A stretch of 64,000 nucleotides of DNA from an uncultured Candidatus Saccharibacteria bacterium (GTDB lineage: Bacteria > Patescibacteriota > Saccharimonadia > Saccharimonadales > Saccharimonadaceae): positions 1-64,000 of the forward strand of contig CALHZK010000005.1 in NCBI GenBank assembly GCA_938040655.1, read 5' to 3'. Positions 50,903 to 62,710 of this stretch are shown here, one piece after another. Below the pieces are notes generated by a model, which saw nothing but the letters and a program-made list of their open reading frames with translations, did no database searches and was not told the origin of the DNA. Position 1 is the first letter of the stretch; each line of letters begins with the position of its first letter. A program made the position numbers and the translations under genes.

Positions 50903-51820
50903 ATGTGTCCAATTGATGTGTTTGCTCACGTGTTACTCCCTGATTTTTATCAGGCGATGTTGCAGATTGATGCGACTATATCAGACTCATTGCCATTCGT
51001 TCAGCATCCGCAGCTGGCCGATATGGGTGCTCGGCGCCAGTTTTGGGATGGTGAGACGCGGCAGATTATTGCTCCCGTTCATATCAGTCCAGAGGAGTAT
51101 TGCGAGAGTCGGCAAGCGGCGCAGCTGTGCTTGCAGGCCAACGAGGAGCTGATGGCACTTGTCCGGCAGCATCGTGATATGTTTCGGGCTGGAGTGGCCT
51201 TGGTGCCGATGAGCCAGCCTGATATTGTAGAGGAGATCATCAGAGATCAAGTGCAGCTTTCGACTGAGCTTGTCGGTGTGCAATTGTTCACACGGTCCTG
51301 CGGCAAGAGTATTGCCGACCCTCTCTTCGCACCGATTTTTCAGCTATGTGCTCAGGCGCATATTCCGATATGGCTTCACCCGGTGTTTGATGTGCGTAAG
51401 CCGGATAACAACCTCATCTTCAGCTGGGAGTACGAGACCAGCCAGGCGATGCTGCAGTTGGTGCAGGCGGGTGTACTACGACAGTACCCAGACTTGGTGA
51501 TTATCACTCATCATGCTGGGGCAATGGTGCCATACTTTGCAGCACGGATTGCTCACATGCTTCCCGAGGAGCAGGCGGCGGATTTTGCGAAATTTTATGT
51601 TGATACGGCTATTTTGGGCAACCCCAAAGCGCTCGAATTAGCCGTCGATTATTACGGTGTTGACCATGTACTGTTCGGTACAGATGCGCCATTTGGTATC
51701 GAACCAGCTGGTGCGACAGCCGAGATTGAACAGGCGATCCAACAACTCTCTCTGAGCCAGGATGACAAAGAGGCGATTCTATGGCGCAACGCGACAGATC
51801 TGCTACCAGCGATCGCCTAG
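50903..51820 (+). CDS. amidohydrolase family protein (amidohydro-rel/ACMSD-like)
   Basis: This 305-residue TIM-barrel hydrolase or decarboxylase has a central IPIWLHPVFD, the metal-site VIITHHAGAMVPYFA and GTDAPFG near the end. The N-terminal HxH signature is altered: DVFAHVLLP has Phe where the first His is expected, a variant that also occurs in related proteins of unknown activity. AAGGAGG precedes ATG 50903, and TATAAT is near 50875-50880. The substrate is unknown. The downstream NUDIX gene begins almost at its stop. Confidence 0.85.
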   Translation: MCPIDVFAHVLLPDFYQAMLQIDATISDSLPFVQHPQLADMGARRQFWDGETRQIIAPVHISPEEYCESRQAAQLCLQANEELMALVRQHRDMFRAGVALVPMSQPDIVEEIIRDQVQLSTELVGVQLFTRSCGKSIADPLFAPIFQLCAQAHIPIWLHPVFDVRKPDNNLIFSWEYETSQAMLQLVQAGVLRQYPDLVIITHHAGAMVPYFAARIAHMLPEEQAADFAKFYVDTAILGNPKALELAVDYYGVDHVLFGTDAPFGIEPAGATAEIEQAIQQLSLSQDDKEAILWRNATDLLPAIA

Positions 51821-51822
51821 GT

Positions 51823-52239
51823 GTGCGACAGATGCTTGGTCGGTTGGTTGGCCGGGTGTTGTCGTTTTTACACCGATTTAGAAGCGGGAATGATAGAGTG
51901 AGAGTGCTCGCCCGCCGATCAGATGGTAAGATTCTCGTGGTTCGGAATTACTATAGCCGGCAAGGGTGGGCACTTCCCGGTGGTGGCGTCAAGCGGTCTG
52001 AATCTCGCGTACAGGCAGCCAGAAGGGAGTGTGTCGAAGAGGTTGGTTTGCAGATTGACTCGCTTCGGTATGTTGGCTGTACCTATTCGTACGAATCATA
52101 CAGGCCGTTCGTGGTATATGTGTATGCTGGGGTGGTCTCTGGTGATGGGGTAGTCAGGCGTAATCACGAAATCATGGCAGCTGGCTGGGCTGATGGCGCC
52201 CAACTCCCTCAAGAATACCGATCTTTTATAGATAAATAA
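51823..52239 (+). CDS. NUDIX hydrolase
   Basis: The protein has a complete NUDIX box (GGGVKRSESRVQAARRE, then CVEEVGL), which binds metal and cleaves nucleoside diphosphates linked to another group; the preferred substrate cannot be read. The frame is open from ATG 51781, inside the preceding gene, but the core begins later, so the GTG at 51823 right after the preceding TAG is annotated; ATG 51832 is the other option. The product has about 138 residues, a normal length, with a basic N-terminal helix. Confidence 0.88.
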   Translation: MRQMLGRLVGRVLSFLHRFRSGNDRVRVLARRSDGKILVVRNYYSRQGWALPGGGVKRSESRVQAARRECVEEVGLQIDSLRYVGCTYSYESYRPFVVYVYAGVVSGDGVVRRNHEIMAAGWADGAQLPQEYRSFIDK

Positions 52240-52258
52240 AATATGATATAACAACGCT

Positions 52259-53014
52259 ATGATAAAAAATTTGCAGACTGATAGAATTGATAACATATGT
52301 GGATACAATAGTCGGCAGGAGAGTCTCCACGATGTGATGGAGCGAGCAGAAACTCCGAACTATGCGGTGCTCGGTGCGGCAGTATTGGCGGCGGTAGGGT
52401 CAGCTCTTAAGGCAGAAGCAGTCGACTGGGATAATCAAGCTATCTCTCTCACGGAGGATGCTCAGAGAGCGGCTCATACGGTGGATGGTGACCGTGCAGT
52501 GGACGTTCTTGTCGTGAGTACCAATGAGCAGCAGATAGCCGACTATCGCACAACGCTAGCAGCAGCGCTTGGCTATGAGGGTGCCTCCGTATCCGGGCTG
52601 TGCGAGAGTCGAAAAAGCAAGCGAGCTCTCCGAGGTATCACGGGCCTCTGTCTTGATAAGCGGTCAGGTTCATTGTCGCTCCAGGGGTACAGGATTGTGA
52701 CATCACTGCCATCTGATAGCTTGGAGCCATGGCTTATCAAACAGGATGACCATGTACTTTGCCGGACACTGAGTCCTGTTGCTCAGCTGGGATTGTATAT
52801 GAATCAGCCAGTCGCAGGGCTCCATTCGCAGCGCGATGAGCTTGTTGGCGAAGTGAGAGATCTCCTCATGCCACACGGTAAGATTGGTGATGTCCCGGCA
52901 GGTTACCGCAATCTTTACTTGGATTTTCTGCAGCACTCTCACGAAGTGACCCGGGCCCGGGTGCAGAAGATAGGGCGCTCCGGCCTCCTCGGAGCCCTTC
53001 GGTGTGCGCTATAA
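52259..53014 (+). CDS. protein of unknown function
   Basis: This 251-residue soluble protein has an Ala-rich hydrophobic stretch (AVLGAAVLAAVGSALKAEA, about residues 36-54), an alpha/beta region with VDVLVVSTNEQQIADYRTTL, and a C-terminal helical part ending in ARVQKIGRSGLLGALR. No catalytic motif stands out and no family is recognised. TATAAC at 52247-52252 is six bases before ATG 52259, as for other leaderless genes here. Its last bases contain the uvrC promoter. Confidence 0.7.
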   Translation: MIKNLQTDRIDNICGYNSRQESLHDVMERAETPNYAVLGAAVLAAVGSALKAEAVDWDNQAISLTEDAQRAAHTVDGDRAVDVLVVSTNEQQIADYRTTLAAALGYEGASVSGLCESRKSKRALRGITGLCLDKRSGSLSLQGYRIVTSLPSDSLEPWLIKQDDHVLCRTLSPVAQLGLYMNQPVAGLHSQRDELVGEVRDLLMPHGKIGDVPAGYRNLYLDFLQHSHEVTRARVQKIGRSGLLGALRCAL

Positions 53015-53021
53015 TAAATTT

Positions 53022-54617
53022 GTGAATGCCGCATTATCTCAAAAATTAAAGACACTACCGTGCCGTCCTGGGGTATATTTTCATAAGGCAAAAAATGGCG
53101 AGGTAATTTATGTCGGGAAGGCGGCCGTGTTGCGCAACCGAGTACGTCAGTATTTTCAAGATTCGCGTGGTCGCGACAACAAGACTATGGCTCTGGTGGC
53201 AGAAATTGCCGACACTGATTGGATCGAGACTGAGAGTGAAGTTGATGCACTATTCCTCGAGAGTGAGATGATCAAGCGCTATATGCCACGCTACAATGTA
53301 CTGCTACGTGATGATAAGTCGCAAACATTTGTCCGGATCGACATGAAGAGCCAGTGGCCGATCGTCGGCTTTACTCGCAACCCACGCGATGACGGGGCAG
53401 AATATATTGGACCTTTTTACAACGGATTGGCACTAAAGAAAGCTGTGCGGTATCTGCGCAGAGTGTTTCCCTATCTGACACGGCCGCGCCGGCCAGGCCA
53501 CAGCCGCCTTGATGAAGACTTAGGCTTGAGCCCAAAGGTAAGCGACGGCCCGAGCGCCTACAAGGCTAATCTCCGTACACTAATTAGCTATATAAAAGGC
53601 AACCGCAAGGCTATTGTTGCTGAGCTGGAGCGCGATATGAAAACGGCTGCTGGATTGCAACAGTTTGAGCGTGCCGCTGAGCTGCGCAATAAATTGCGAG
53701 CCATGCAGGAGCTGCAGCAGCGGGTGTGTTTTGGTGATAGAGAATTTCTGGCGATCAGTAAAGACCGAGCCTTGGCGGATTTGGCGAAGTTGCTTGGATT
53801 GGCGCAGATACCTGCTCGTATTGAGGGGTATGATATTAGTCATATGAGCGGCCACCAGGTAGTTGCTAGCATGGTGGTTTTTACGAATGGGGTGAGTAAC
53901 CGTACTGAGTACCGCAAGTTTAAAGTAGCCGAAAAAAACGACGACACCGGTAATATGCACGATGTCATTTTTCGCCGGCTGAGTGAGCGCCGCCTAAAAG
54001 GATGGGGGCAGCCAGACCTCTTGTTGATAGATGGCGGTAAAGGCCAGCTGGCTGCGGCGATCAAGGCGCGTGATCAACAGGGTGTCCACGTGCCGATCGT
54101 CAGTATTGCTAAGCGCCACGAGGAGTTGCTTGTCCACAAGACTGGCTCACACGTCGATATAAGGTTCCTCCAGCAGTCAGTAGCCGAGCGGCGGCCTGAC
54201 CTAGTGGTTGATGACCATGGTGATGTCTTTGTGGTCGATCTCCACCCTTACCATCGCAATGCTGGTGCCCACTCCAAAAATTTGCGCGGTCTGTCGGTGA
54301 GTGAATCAGCACCCCCTAACTCAGCGGCAGGTGCGCTGGCGTCTGCTGATATTGTCAAGCTGTTTCAGCGGATTCGTGATGAAGCGCATCGGTTCGCGGT
54401 GAGTTACCATACCGTATTAGCGCGCCGTACTGGCACCAAAAACCAGCTGGAGCAGATTCCTGGTATTGGCCCGAAGACGCGCGCCAAACTCCTCAGGCAT
54501 TTTGGCAGTGTGCGGGCTGTCTGCCAGGCTGACCGTACTGCGCTGAAGCGTGTCGTCAGTGAAGCCCAAGCCGAAGCGATTTGGCAGGCGTCTATTGAAT
54601 TTCGACATGACGAATGA
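53022..54617 (+). CDS. uvrC: excinuclease ABC subunit C
   Basis: UvrC makes the two incisions of nucleotide excision repair. The GIY-YIG domain (PGVYFHKAKNGEVIYVGKA, residues about 14-33), the UVR motif (ERAAELRNKLRAM), the RNase H-like domain (IEGYDISHMSG, LLIDGGKGQL) and a C-terminal helix-hairpin-helix (IPGIGPKTRAKLLRHFG) are all present. At 531 residues it is shorter than E. coli UvrC (610). The frame is open from 53004, but TATAAT at 53010-53015 gives a leaderless GTG start at 53022. Confidence 0.96.
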   Translation: MNAALSQKLKTLPCRPGVYFHKAKNGEVIYVGKAAVLRNRVRQYFQDSRGRDNKTMALVAEIADTDWIETESEVDALFLESEMIKRYMPRYNVLLRDDKSQTFVRIDMKSQWPIVGFTRNPRDDGAEYIGPFYNGLALKKAVRYLRRVFPYLTRPRRPGHSRLDEDLGLSPKVSDGPSAYKANLRTLISYIKGNRKAIVAELERDMKTAAGLQQFERAAELRNKLRAMQELQQRVCFGDREFLAISKDRALADLAKLLGLAQIPARIEGYDISHMSGHQVVASMVVFTNGVSNRTEYRKFKVAEKNDDTGNMHDVIFRRLSERRLKGWGQPDLLLIDGGKGQLAAAIKARDQQGVHVPIVSIAKRHEELLVHKTGSHVDIRFLQQSVAERRPDLVVDDHGDVFVVDLHPYHRNAGAHSKNLRGLSVSESAPPNSAAGALASADIVKLFQRIRDEAHRFAVSYHTVLARRTGTKNQLEQIPGIGPKTRAKLLRHFGSVRAVCQADRTALKRVVSEAQAEAIWQASIEFRHDE

Positions 54618-54641
54618 TTACGCTTATGCTATTATAGCGAT

Positions 54642-55007
54642 ATGAAAAAAGGTTTTACATTGATCGAAATTATGGTTGTTTTGGTGGTTATTGCCATACT
54701 TGTTGGCATTACCATCGTCAGTTATGGTGCGTGGCGTCATAATGTCACCCAAAAGGCTATCACTTCAGATCTACGGTCGGCCGCCAGTGCGATGGAGCAG
54801 GCCAAAAATTTTGGTAATGTCTACCCGGCGCAGCTGCCGTCATCCTACAAGTCAAACTCGACACAAATCACCGTCTACGTGCAAAATTCGCATAAGGATT
54901 TTTGCCTTGAGGGGGCCAGCACGTCACCAAATATCAAACTTCATATCAAAAATGGCTCATCAGAGGTGTATGAGGGTGGCTGCCCAGCTGTCACACCGAC
55001 ACCATGA
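54642..55007 (+). CDS. type IV prepilin-like protein
   Basis: This 121-residue protein has a short leader and the prepilin-peptidase signature MKKG-FTLIEIMVVLVVIAILVGI, with Glu at +5 of the mature protein, then a globular domain with two Cys (DFCLEG and EGGCPAV) that could form the usual C-terminal disulfide loop. It could be a major or minor pilin or a pseudopilin. A TATTAT/TATAGC-like sequence lies just before ATG 54642. No other pilus gene is adjacent; the nearest candidate is the PilM/FtsA-like pair at 34-37 kb. Confidence 0.9.
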   Translation: MKKGFTLIEIMVVLVVIAILVGITIVSYGAWRHNVTQKAITSDLRSAASAMEQAKNFGNVYPAQLPSSYKSNSTQITVYVQNSHKDFCLEGASTSPNIKLHIKNGSSEVYEGGCPAVTPTP

Positions 55008-55057
55008 GGAGGCGCTATTAGACAAAATGACAGTTGATCGCTATAATAGCGGTGATT

Positions 55058-55441
55058 ATGAGACGACAATTTGCAGCTTTTTTGGTCCGTTGGGCATTGA
55101 ATTCGGTTGGTATTTGGGTGGCGGTACGCCTGTTTGGCTCTGGGCAACAGTCGCTTGATGGCGCTGCGACTGTGGGGACATTTATTTTTGCTGGATTAAT
55201 CTTTTCGATCATTAATTCCGTCCTTAAGCCAATTGTGACAATTTTGTCTTTACCGGCTATTCTGCTGACGCTTGGGTTGTTTACCTTGATTGTCAATGGT
55301 CTGATGGTGTATATCTCACTCGCGTTGGTACCGGAGCTATCGATGAACTTTGGCGACTCGGTGCTTGCTGGAATTATTCTTAGTCTGGTAAACTATATAG
55401 TAAGCAGTGCGTTGAGTTTGAAGTCGGCGCCAGAAGAATAA
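55058..55441 (+). CDS. YvlD/phage-holin-4-like small membrane protein
   Basis: This 128-residue protein has four hydrophobic segments and the family patterns FIFAGLIFSIINSVLKPIV and LFTLIVNGLMVYISLALVP, typical of the four-segment superfamily that includes YvlD and actinobacterial relatives. The function is unknown. TATAAT at 55042-55047 makes ATG 55058 (MRRQFAAF) the start; the frame is open from 55034. It lies nine bases before secG and may share its transcript. Confidence 0.85.
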   Translation: MRRQFAAFLVRWALNSVGIWVAVRLFGSGQQSLDGAATVGTFIFAGLIFSIINSVLKPIVTILSLPAILLTLGLFTLIVNGLMVYISLALVPELSMNFGDSVLAGIILSLVNYIVSSALSLKSAPEE

Positions 55442-55450
55442 GGAGAATAC

Positions 55451-55687
55451 ATGCCATTAGATACTATTTTGCCGTATATCACACTGGGCTCAGCAGTACT
55501 GATGATTATCGCTATTTTGCTGCAGCAGCGTGGTGCAAGTCTTGGCGCGGGGTTTGGCTCATCTGGCGAGCTATTTACGACTCGTCGTGGGTTTGACAAA
55601 AATCTATTCGATGTAACTATAGTTTTTGCAGTGATTTTTGTGTTATCAATCCTGGCGAGTCTTGTGCTGCCTGGCGCAAAGTCATAG
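55451..55687 (+). CDS. secG: protein translocase subunit SecG
   Basis: This 78-residue SecG has two membrane segments (about 8-24 and 55-74) with the hallmark loop LLQQRGASLGAGFGSSGELF between them. It assists the SecYEG channel in protein export. AAGGAGAA precedes ATG 55451. The neighbouring solute-binding protein is a client of this pathway, though that link is positional only. Confidence 0.93.
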   Translation: MPLDTILPYITLGSAVLMIIAILLQQRGASLGAGFGSSGELFTTRRGFDKNLFDVTIVFAVIFVLSILASLVLPGAKS

Positions 55688-55699
55688 AGGTGTCGCTGC

Positions 55700-57499
55700 T
55701 TGAGCAACAAAAAAACCTCTTGGAAACGATTTCAGCGGCTTCGTCTTTCACGGAAGGCGCTTAATCAGCGTGTCCAGAAAATTGAGAAGGGGACAATTCG
55801 TCATGCTCACCGGTTTGTGATGTCACGGCTTGATCGGCTATCAGGGGTGCGGCGGCATGTGTTGAGTTGGCTGGTGCTGGTGATGCTGCTAGTCAGTCTG
55901 AGTGCGACGCAGTGGATCGTCTTTCGCGATAATTATAGCTTTCGGGCTCCGGCGGCTGGGGGGACGTATTCAGAAGGAGTACTCGGCCCACTTGCGACAC
56001 TGAACCCTCTGTATGCTCGCTCTAATGCGGAAAAATCAGCAGCTCGACTGCTATTTGCCAGCTTATACAATTACGACACTACCGGTCATCTCAAAGGCGA
56101 CATGGTTGACCGGCTGACTATTAGTCAAGATGAAATGAACTATACCGTGACGCTCAAACGGGGGTTGAAGTGGTCTGACGGTGTGCCAATCACCGCCAAA
56201 GATGTCGTCTTCACTGTGTCGCTTTTGCAAAATCCAAACACCAATAGCGAAATTACCGGCTGGCAGCTCGCAAAAGCAACCGCTCTTGACGACCAGACAG
56301 TCAGGTTTACACTGGCCGCACCATATGCGCCGTTTATGCATGCGCTGACCTTTCCGGTATTGCCGCAGCATAGTCTGGCTGATGTTCACCCTTCGGAGTT
56401 GCGGCAGCATAAGTACAGTCAGTCGCCGGTCACCTCTGGTCCATTTGCCCTACGTTTAGTGCAAAACGCAGCAGCCGACGGCACGAAGAAGATTGTCCAT
56501 TTGGTCGCAAACACCTACTATCACGCCGGTACGCCTAAATTAGAGCGATTTCAGCTGTATGTGTATCCATCGCGTGATGATATTGTCAGAGGATTGCGAG
56601 TCAGTGAGATTATTGCGACACCCGAGCTGATGTACGATGCCCAAAAAGACCAGGCGATTCAGCAAAACTACACCAGTCAGTCATACGGTGTCAATAATGG
56701 GGTGTACGCGATTTTCAATACCGCTGCCTCTGGGCCGCTCCAATCGCAAAAAGTTCGCCATGCTCTTTTTGGTAGCGTTAATATTCAAGCACTGCGCCGT
56801 AAGTTATCGCGTGCCAGCGAGGTGCTTGATGGGCCAATCCTACCGCATCAGGTTGAGGGTAGTCTGCCGCGATACGACAAACCTGATGTCGCCAAAGCAA
56901 AACGGCTGCTCGATGAAGACGGTTGGACACTTCAAAACAACCAGCGTCGCAAGGGAAATGACGCACTGAAATTATCGCTTGTGGCGCTCAAGGGTCACAC
57001 GTATGAGGAAGCGGCGCAGTATTTGGCTGCAGTGTGGCGCCAAGCGTTAAACGTCGAGGTTGATATCCGGGTGGTTGATCCAGCCGACACCTCGCAGGAT
57101 ATCCTACAGACAGTGTTGCAGCCGCGCCAGTTTGACGTATTGGTCTATGAATTCGTGCTCGGGGGCGACCCAGATGTCTATGCCTACTGGCACTCATCGG
57201 AGGCAAATCCGCGTGGTCTTAATTTTGCCAATTACAATAGTGCGATTGCTGATGAAGCGCTGGCTGGTGGGCGGGCCAAACTGTCTAGCAAGCAGCGCCT
57301 CGATAAGTATCGGGCTTTTGTCAAATACTGGTATGCTGACGCACCGGCTATACCGCTCTATCAGGCAAAAATTGACTATATTCATCTGCCATCAGCCCAG
57401 ACAATTGCACCATCTGCTCGGCTAGTATCGCCGACTGATCGCTATGCGAATGTCTTGCACTGGACGATTCGCAGTGCGCCCGTTTACAAAACACCATAG
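55700..57499 (+). CDS. peptide-type solute-binding protein (SBP family 5)
   Basis: This 599-residue protein is anchored by one membrane segment (about residues 55-72) after a long basic cytoplasmic N-terminus, then the family 5 binding fold with LLFASLYNYD, LKRGLKWSDGVPITAKDVVFT, SGPFALRLV, AKRLLDEDGW and VYEFVLGGDPDVYAYWHS. It should bind oligopeptides outside the cell for uptake. A membrane anchor instead of a lipoprotein Cys is unusual for the family elsewhere. The start is a TTG at 55700 with AGAGGTG upstream. No permease or ATPase genes are adjacent, so partners must be elsewhere. Confidence 0.93.
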   Translation: MSNKKTSWKRFQRLRLSRKALNQRVQKIEKGTIRHAHRFVMSRLDRLSGVRRHVLSWLVLVMLLVSLSATQWIVFRDNYSFRAPAAGGTYSEGVLGPLATLNPLYARSNAEKSAARLLFASLYNYDTTGHLKGDMVDRLTISQDEMNYTVTLKRGLKWSDGVPITAKDVVFTVSLLQNPNTNSEITGWQLAKATALDDQTVRFTLAAPYAPFMHALTFPVLPQHSLADVHPSELRQHKYSQSPVTSGPFALRLVQNAAADGTKKIVHLVANTYYHAGTPKLERFQLYVYPSRDDIVRGLRVSEIIATPELMYDAQKDQAIQQNYTSQSYGVNNGVYAIFNTAASGPLQSQKVRHALFGSVNIQALRRKLSRASEVLDGPILPHQVEGSLPRYDKPDVAKAKRLLDEDGWTLQNNQRRKGNDALKLSLVALKGHTYEEAAQYLAAVWRQALNVEVDIRVVDPADTSQDILQTVLQPRQFDVLVYEFVLGGDPDVYAYWHSSEANPRGLNFANYNSAIADEALAGGRAKLSSKQRLDKYRAFVKYWYADAPAIPLYQAKIDYIHLPSAQTIAPSARLVSPTDRYANVLHWTIRSAPVYKTP

Positions 57500-57572
57500 C
57501 ATCGGTATAATAGCAGGCAGTGGTGCGCCACAGGTTTTGGTAAGCATTCGCTTACTGGAGCCATTGTGATAT

Positions 57573-57660
57573 GCGGGCGTGGCGGAATTGGTAGACGCGC
57601 TAGCTTGAGGGGCTAGTGAGCATTGTGCTCGTGGAAGTTCAAGTCTTCTCGCTCGCACCA
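57573..57660 (+). tRNA. tRNA-Leu (anticodon GAG)
   Basis: An 88-base class II tRNA with acceptor GCGGGCG/CGCTCGC, anticodon arm CTAGC-TTGAGGG-GCTAG giving GAG, a long variable arm and encoded CCA. It leads a cluster of three tRNAs; TATAAT at 57506-57511 is the likely promoter, and a GTAAGC/GCTTAC hairpin (57540-57555) lies in the leader. Confidence 0.95.
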
Positions 57661-57675
57661 GGATATGATACACAA

Positions 57676-57749
57676 GGCGCGTTGGCGGAGCGGTGACGCA
57701 GAGGTCTGCAAAACCTTTTAGACGAGTTCGACTCTCGTACGTGCCTCCA
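57676..57749 (+). tRNA. tRNA-Cys (anticodon GCA)
   Basis: A 74-base tRNA with acceptor GGCGCGT/ACGTGCC, anticodon arm GAGGT-CTGCAAA-ACCTT giving GCA, discriminator T and encoded CCA. It is the middle gene of the cluster. Confidence 0.95.
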
Positions 57750-57760
57750 CGAAATCATAA

Positions 57761-57846
57761 GCGCGAGTGGCGGAATAGGTAGACGCGAGGGACTTAAAAT
57801 CCCTTGGCCAAAAGCCGTGCGGGTTCGATTCCCGCCTTGCGCACCA
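57761..57846 (+). tRNA. tRNA-Leu (anticodon TAA)
   Basis: An 86-base class II tRNA with acceptor GCGCGAG/CTTGCGC, anticodon arm AGGGA-CTTAAAA-TCCCT giving TAA, a long variable arm (TTGGCCAAAAGCCG) and encoded CCA. Confidence 0.96.
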
Positions 57847-57943
57847 CCACTGCTGAAATAGCGAAGTGGAGGGGCGAGATCGACAGATTACGCCTAGTTG
57901 TGCTATACTAAAATTGTTATTAACAAAAGGAGATTCTTACACA

Positions 57944-58513
57944 ATGGACCCATCAAAAATCATATTGATTACCGTTGTCGCTGTCGTTGTTTTGGTTATT
58001 TTGCTGTTGATCGGCATATACAATGGCTTGGTGAAACTGCGCAACCGTGTCGATGAAGCATGGAGCGATATTACTGTGCAGCTCAAGCGCCGGACTGATT
58101 TGATTCCAAACTTGGTCAACTCAGTGAAGGGCTATGCGACTCACGAAAAAGAAGTGTTCGAGAAGGTCACCCAGGCTCGCTCGGCAATCATGGGCGCCCA
58201 GAATGTTGCCGATACTGCAAAGGCTGAGAATATGATGGCAGGTGCGCTGAAGAGTCTGTTTGCGGTCGCTGAGTCATATCCAGATTTGCAGGCAAACCAG
58301 AACTTCTTGCACTTGCAGGAAGAATTGGTCGACACCGAGGATCGAATTCAGGCAGCTCGCCGCTTCTACAATGGCGGTGTCCGCGATCTTAACACAAAGA
58401 TTCAGACGTTCCCGTCGAATATGATCGCTGGTATGTTCGGCTTCAAGAGTCGCGAGTTCTTTGAGGTCGAAGACCGCGCTAGTGTCGACAACCCAGTAGA
58501 GGTGAAGTTCTAG
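57944..58513 (+). CDS. lemA: LemA family protein
   Basis: This 189-residue protein has one N-terminal membrane segment (about 6-26) and a helical bundle with YNGLVKLRNRVDEAWSDI, QLKRRTDLIPNLV and AARRFYNGGVRDLN, the family hallmark. LemA proteins are often encoded with membrane proteases; htpX lies 130 bases downstream and is the natural partner. The frame is open from 57866, but AAAGGAG stands 11 bases before ATG 57944, which also fits the family start. TATACT near 57904 is the likely -10. Confidence 0.95.
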   Translation: MDPSKIILITVVAVVVLVILLLIGIYNGLVKLRNRVDEAWSDITVQLKRRTDLIPNLVNSVKGYATHEKEVFEKVTQARSAIMGAQNVADTAKAENMMAGALKSLFAVAESYPDLQANQNFLHLQEELVDTEDRIQAARRFYNGGVRDLNTKIQTFPSNMIAGMFGFKSREFFEVEDRASVDNPVEVKF

Positions 58514-58534
58514 AAGAATTTTCTCCCACCAAGG

Positions 58535-58564
58535 AACCGCCTGCAGCCAAGCCAGGCGGTTTTT
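58535..58564 (+). terminator. intrinsic terminator after lemA
   Basis: CCGCCTG pairs with CAGGCGG around a nine-base loop, followed by TTTTT. It separates lemA from htpX, which has its own -10 box. Confidence 0.88.
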
Positions 58565-58643
58565 ATTTGGTACGCTTGTGACTGGCGTGGGAGTGAGGGC
58601 CAGCTTCTCGAGCAAGAGCGGTCGTCCGTGATATAATGAATAC

Positions 58644-59522
58644 ATGTATAGTGCAGTCTCTCACAATAAGCGAAACACCCTGCTGATTATGACCGTTTTT
58701 GTCATTATTATTGGTCTGATTGGTTTGTTTATTAGTATGTATATGGGTAATTACTCAATCGCCGCAATCATGTGTGGTTGTGCGCTGATTTATGCGGTAG
58801 TGCAATATTTTATTGCCAGTAAGTTAGCCATGGCGATGGTTGGTGCGCAGCAGATTGAGAAGCGTGATATTCCGGAGCTGTGGCGTGTGGTGGAGAATCT
58901 CGCAATCGCCTCGGGTATGCCGATGCCAAAGGTATATATTATCGATGATCCGGCGCCAAATGCTTTTGCGACTGGCCGAGACCCAGACCATGCGATTGTT
59001 GGGGTGACGACTGGTCTACTCGATATCATGACGAAGCGAGAACTCGAGGCGGTGATGGCGCACGAGATGAGCCATGTCCGTAATTATGACATACGAGTGA
59101 GTATGATCGCCTTTGGCTTGGTCAGTGCTATTGGTGTGCTGGCGGATATCGCTCTACGAATCATGTGGTACGGTGGGGATCGCGACAGAGAAGATAATAA
59201 CCCGCTCATCTACCTTTTTGGCATAGTTATTGTTATTTTTACACCTATCTTAGCAACGATGACTCAGCTGGCAGTCAGCCGTCAGCGAGAGTATTTGGCC
59301 GATGCTTCAGGTGCATTGCTGACTCGTGACTCTGAAGGTTTGGCAATGGCGCTAGAGAAGATCAAGCAATATGGCCGGCCGATGCAGCGGCAAAGTACTT
59401 CTACGACTAATCTGTTCATCAACGACCCGCTGAAACCTGGTTTTTTGGCACGGCTGTTTAGCACCCACCCACCGCTTGAAGATCGCATCGTTCGGTTGCG
59501 AGCAAATGCACAAAAAATGTAA
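58644..59522 (+). CDS. htpX: membrane zinc metalloprotease HtpX
   Basis: HtpX degrades damaged membrane proteins. The 292-residue protein has two N-terminal membrane segments (about 12-32 and 38-56), the zinc motif VMAHEMSHVRN with the third ligand in REYLADASGA, a second pair of hydrophobic segments around 150-215 and the C-terminal STHPPLEDRI. TATAAT at 58632-58637 is six bases before ATG 58644. Confidence 0.96.
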   Translation: MYSAVSHNKRNTLLIMTVFVIIIGLIGLFISMYMGNYSIAAIMCGCALIYAVVQYFIASKLAMAMVGAQQIEKRDIPELWRVVENLAIASGMPMPKVYIIDDPAPNAFATGRDPDHAIVGVTTGLLDIMTKRELEAVMAHEMSHVRNYDIRVSMIAFGLVSAIGVLADIALRIMWYGGDRDREDNNPLIYLFGIVIVIFTPILATMTQLAVSRQREYLADASGALLTRDSEGLAMALEKIKQYGRPMQRQSTSTTNLFINDPLKPGFLARLFSTHPPLEDRIVRLRANAQKM

Positions 59523-59539
59523 GGAACTAATCAACAAGG

Positions 59540-62666
<3,127 letters not shown>

Positions 62667-62710
62667 CATGAGCATATGCTCCTCGCCACCTGAGTTTTAG
62701 AGGGGATTAA

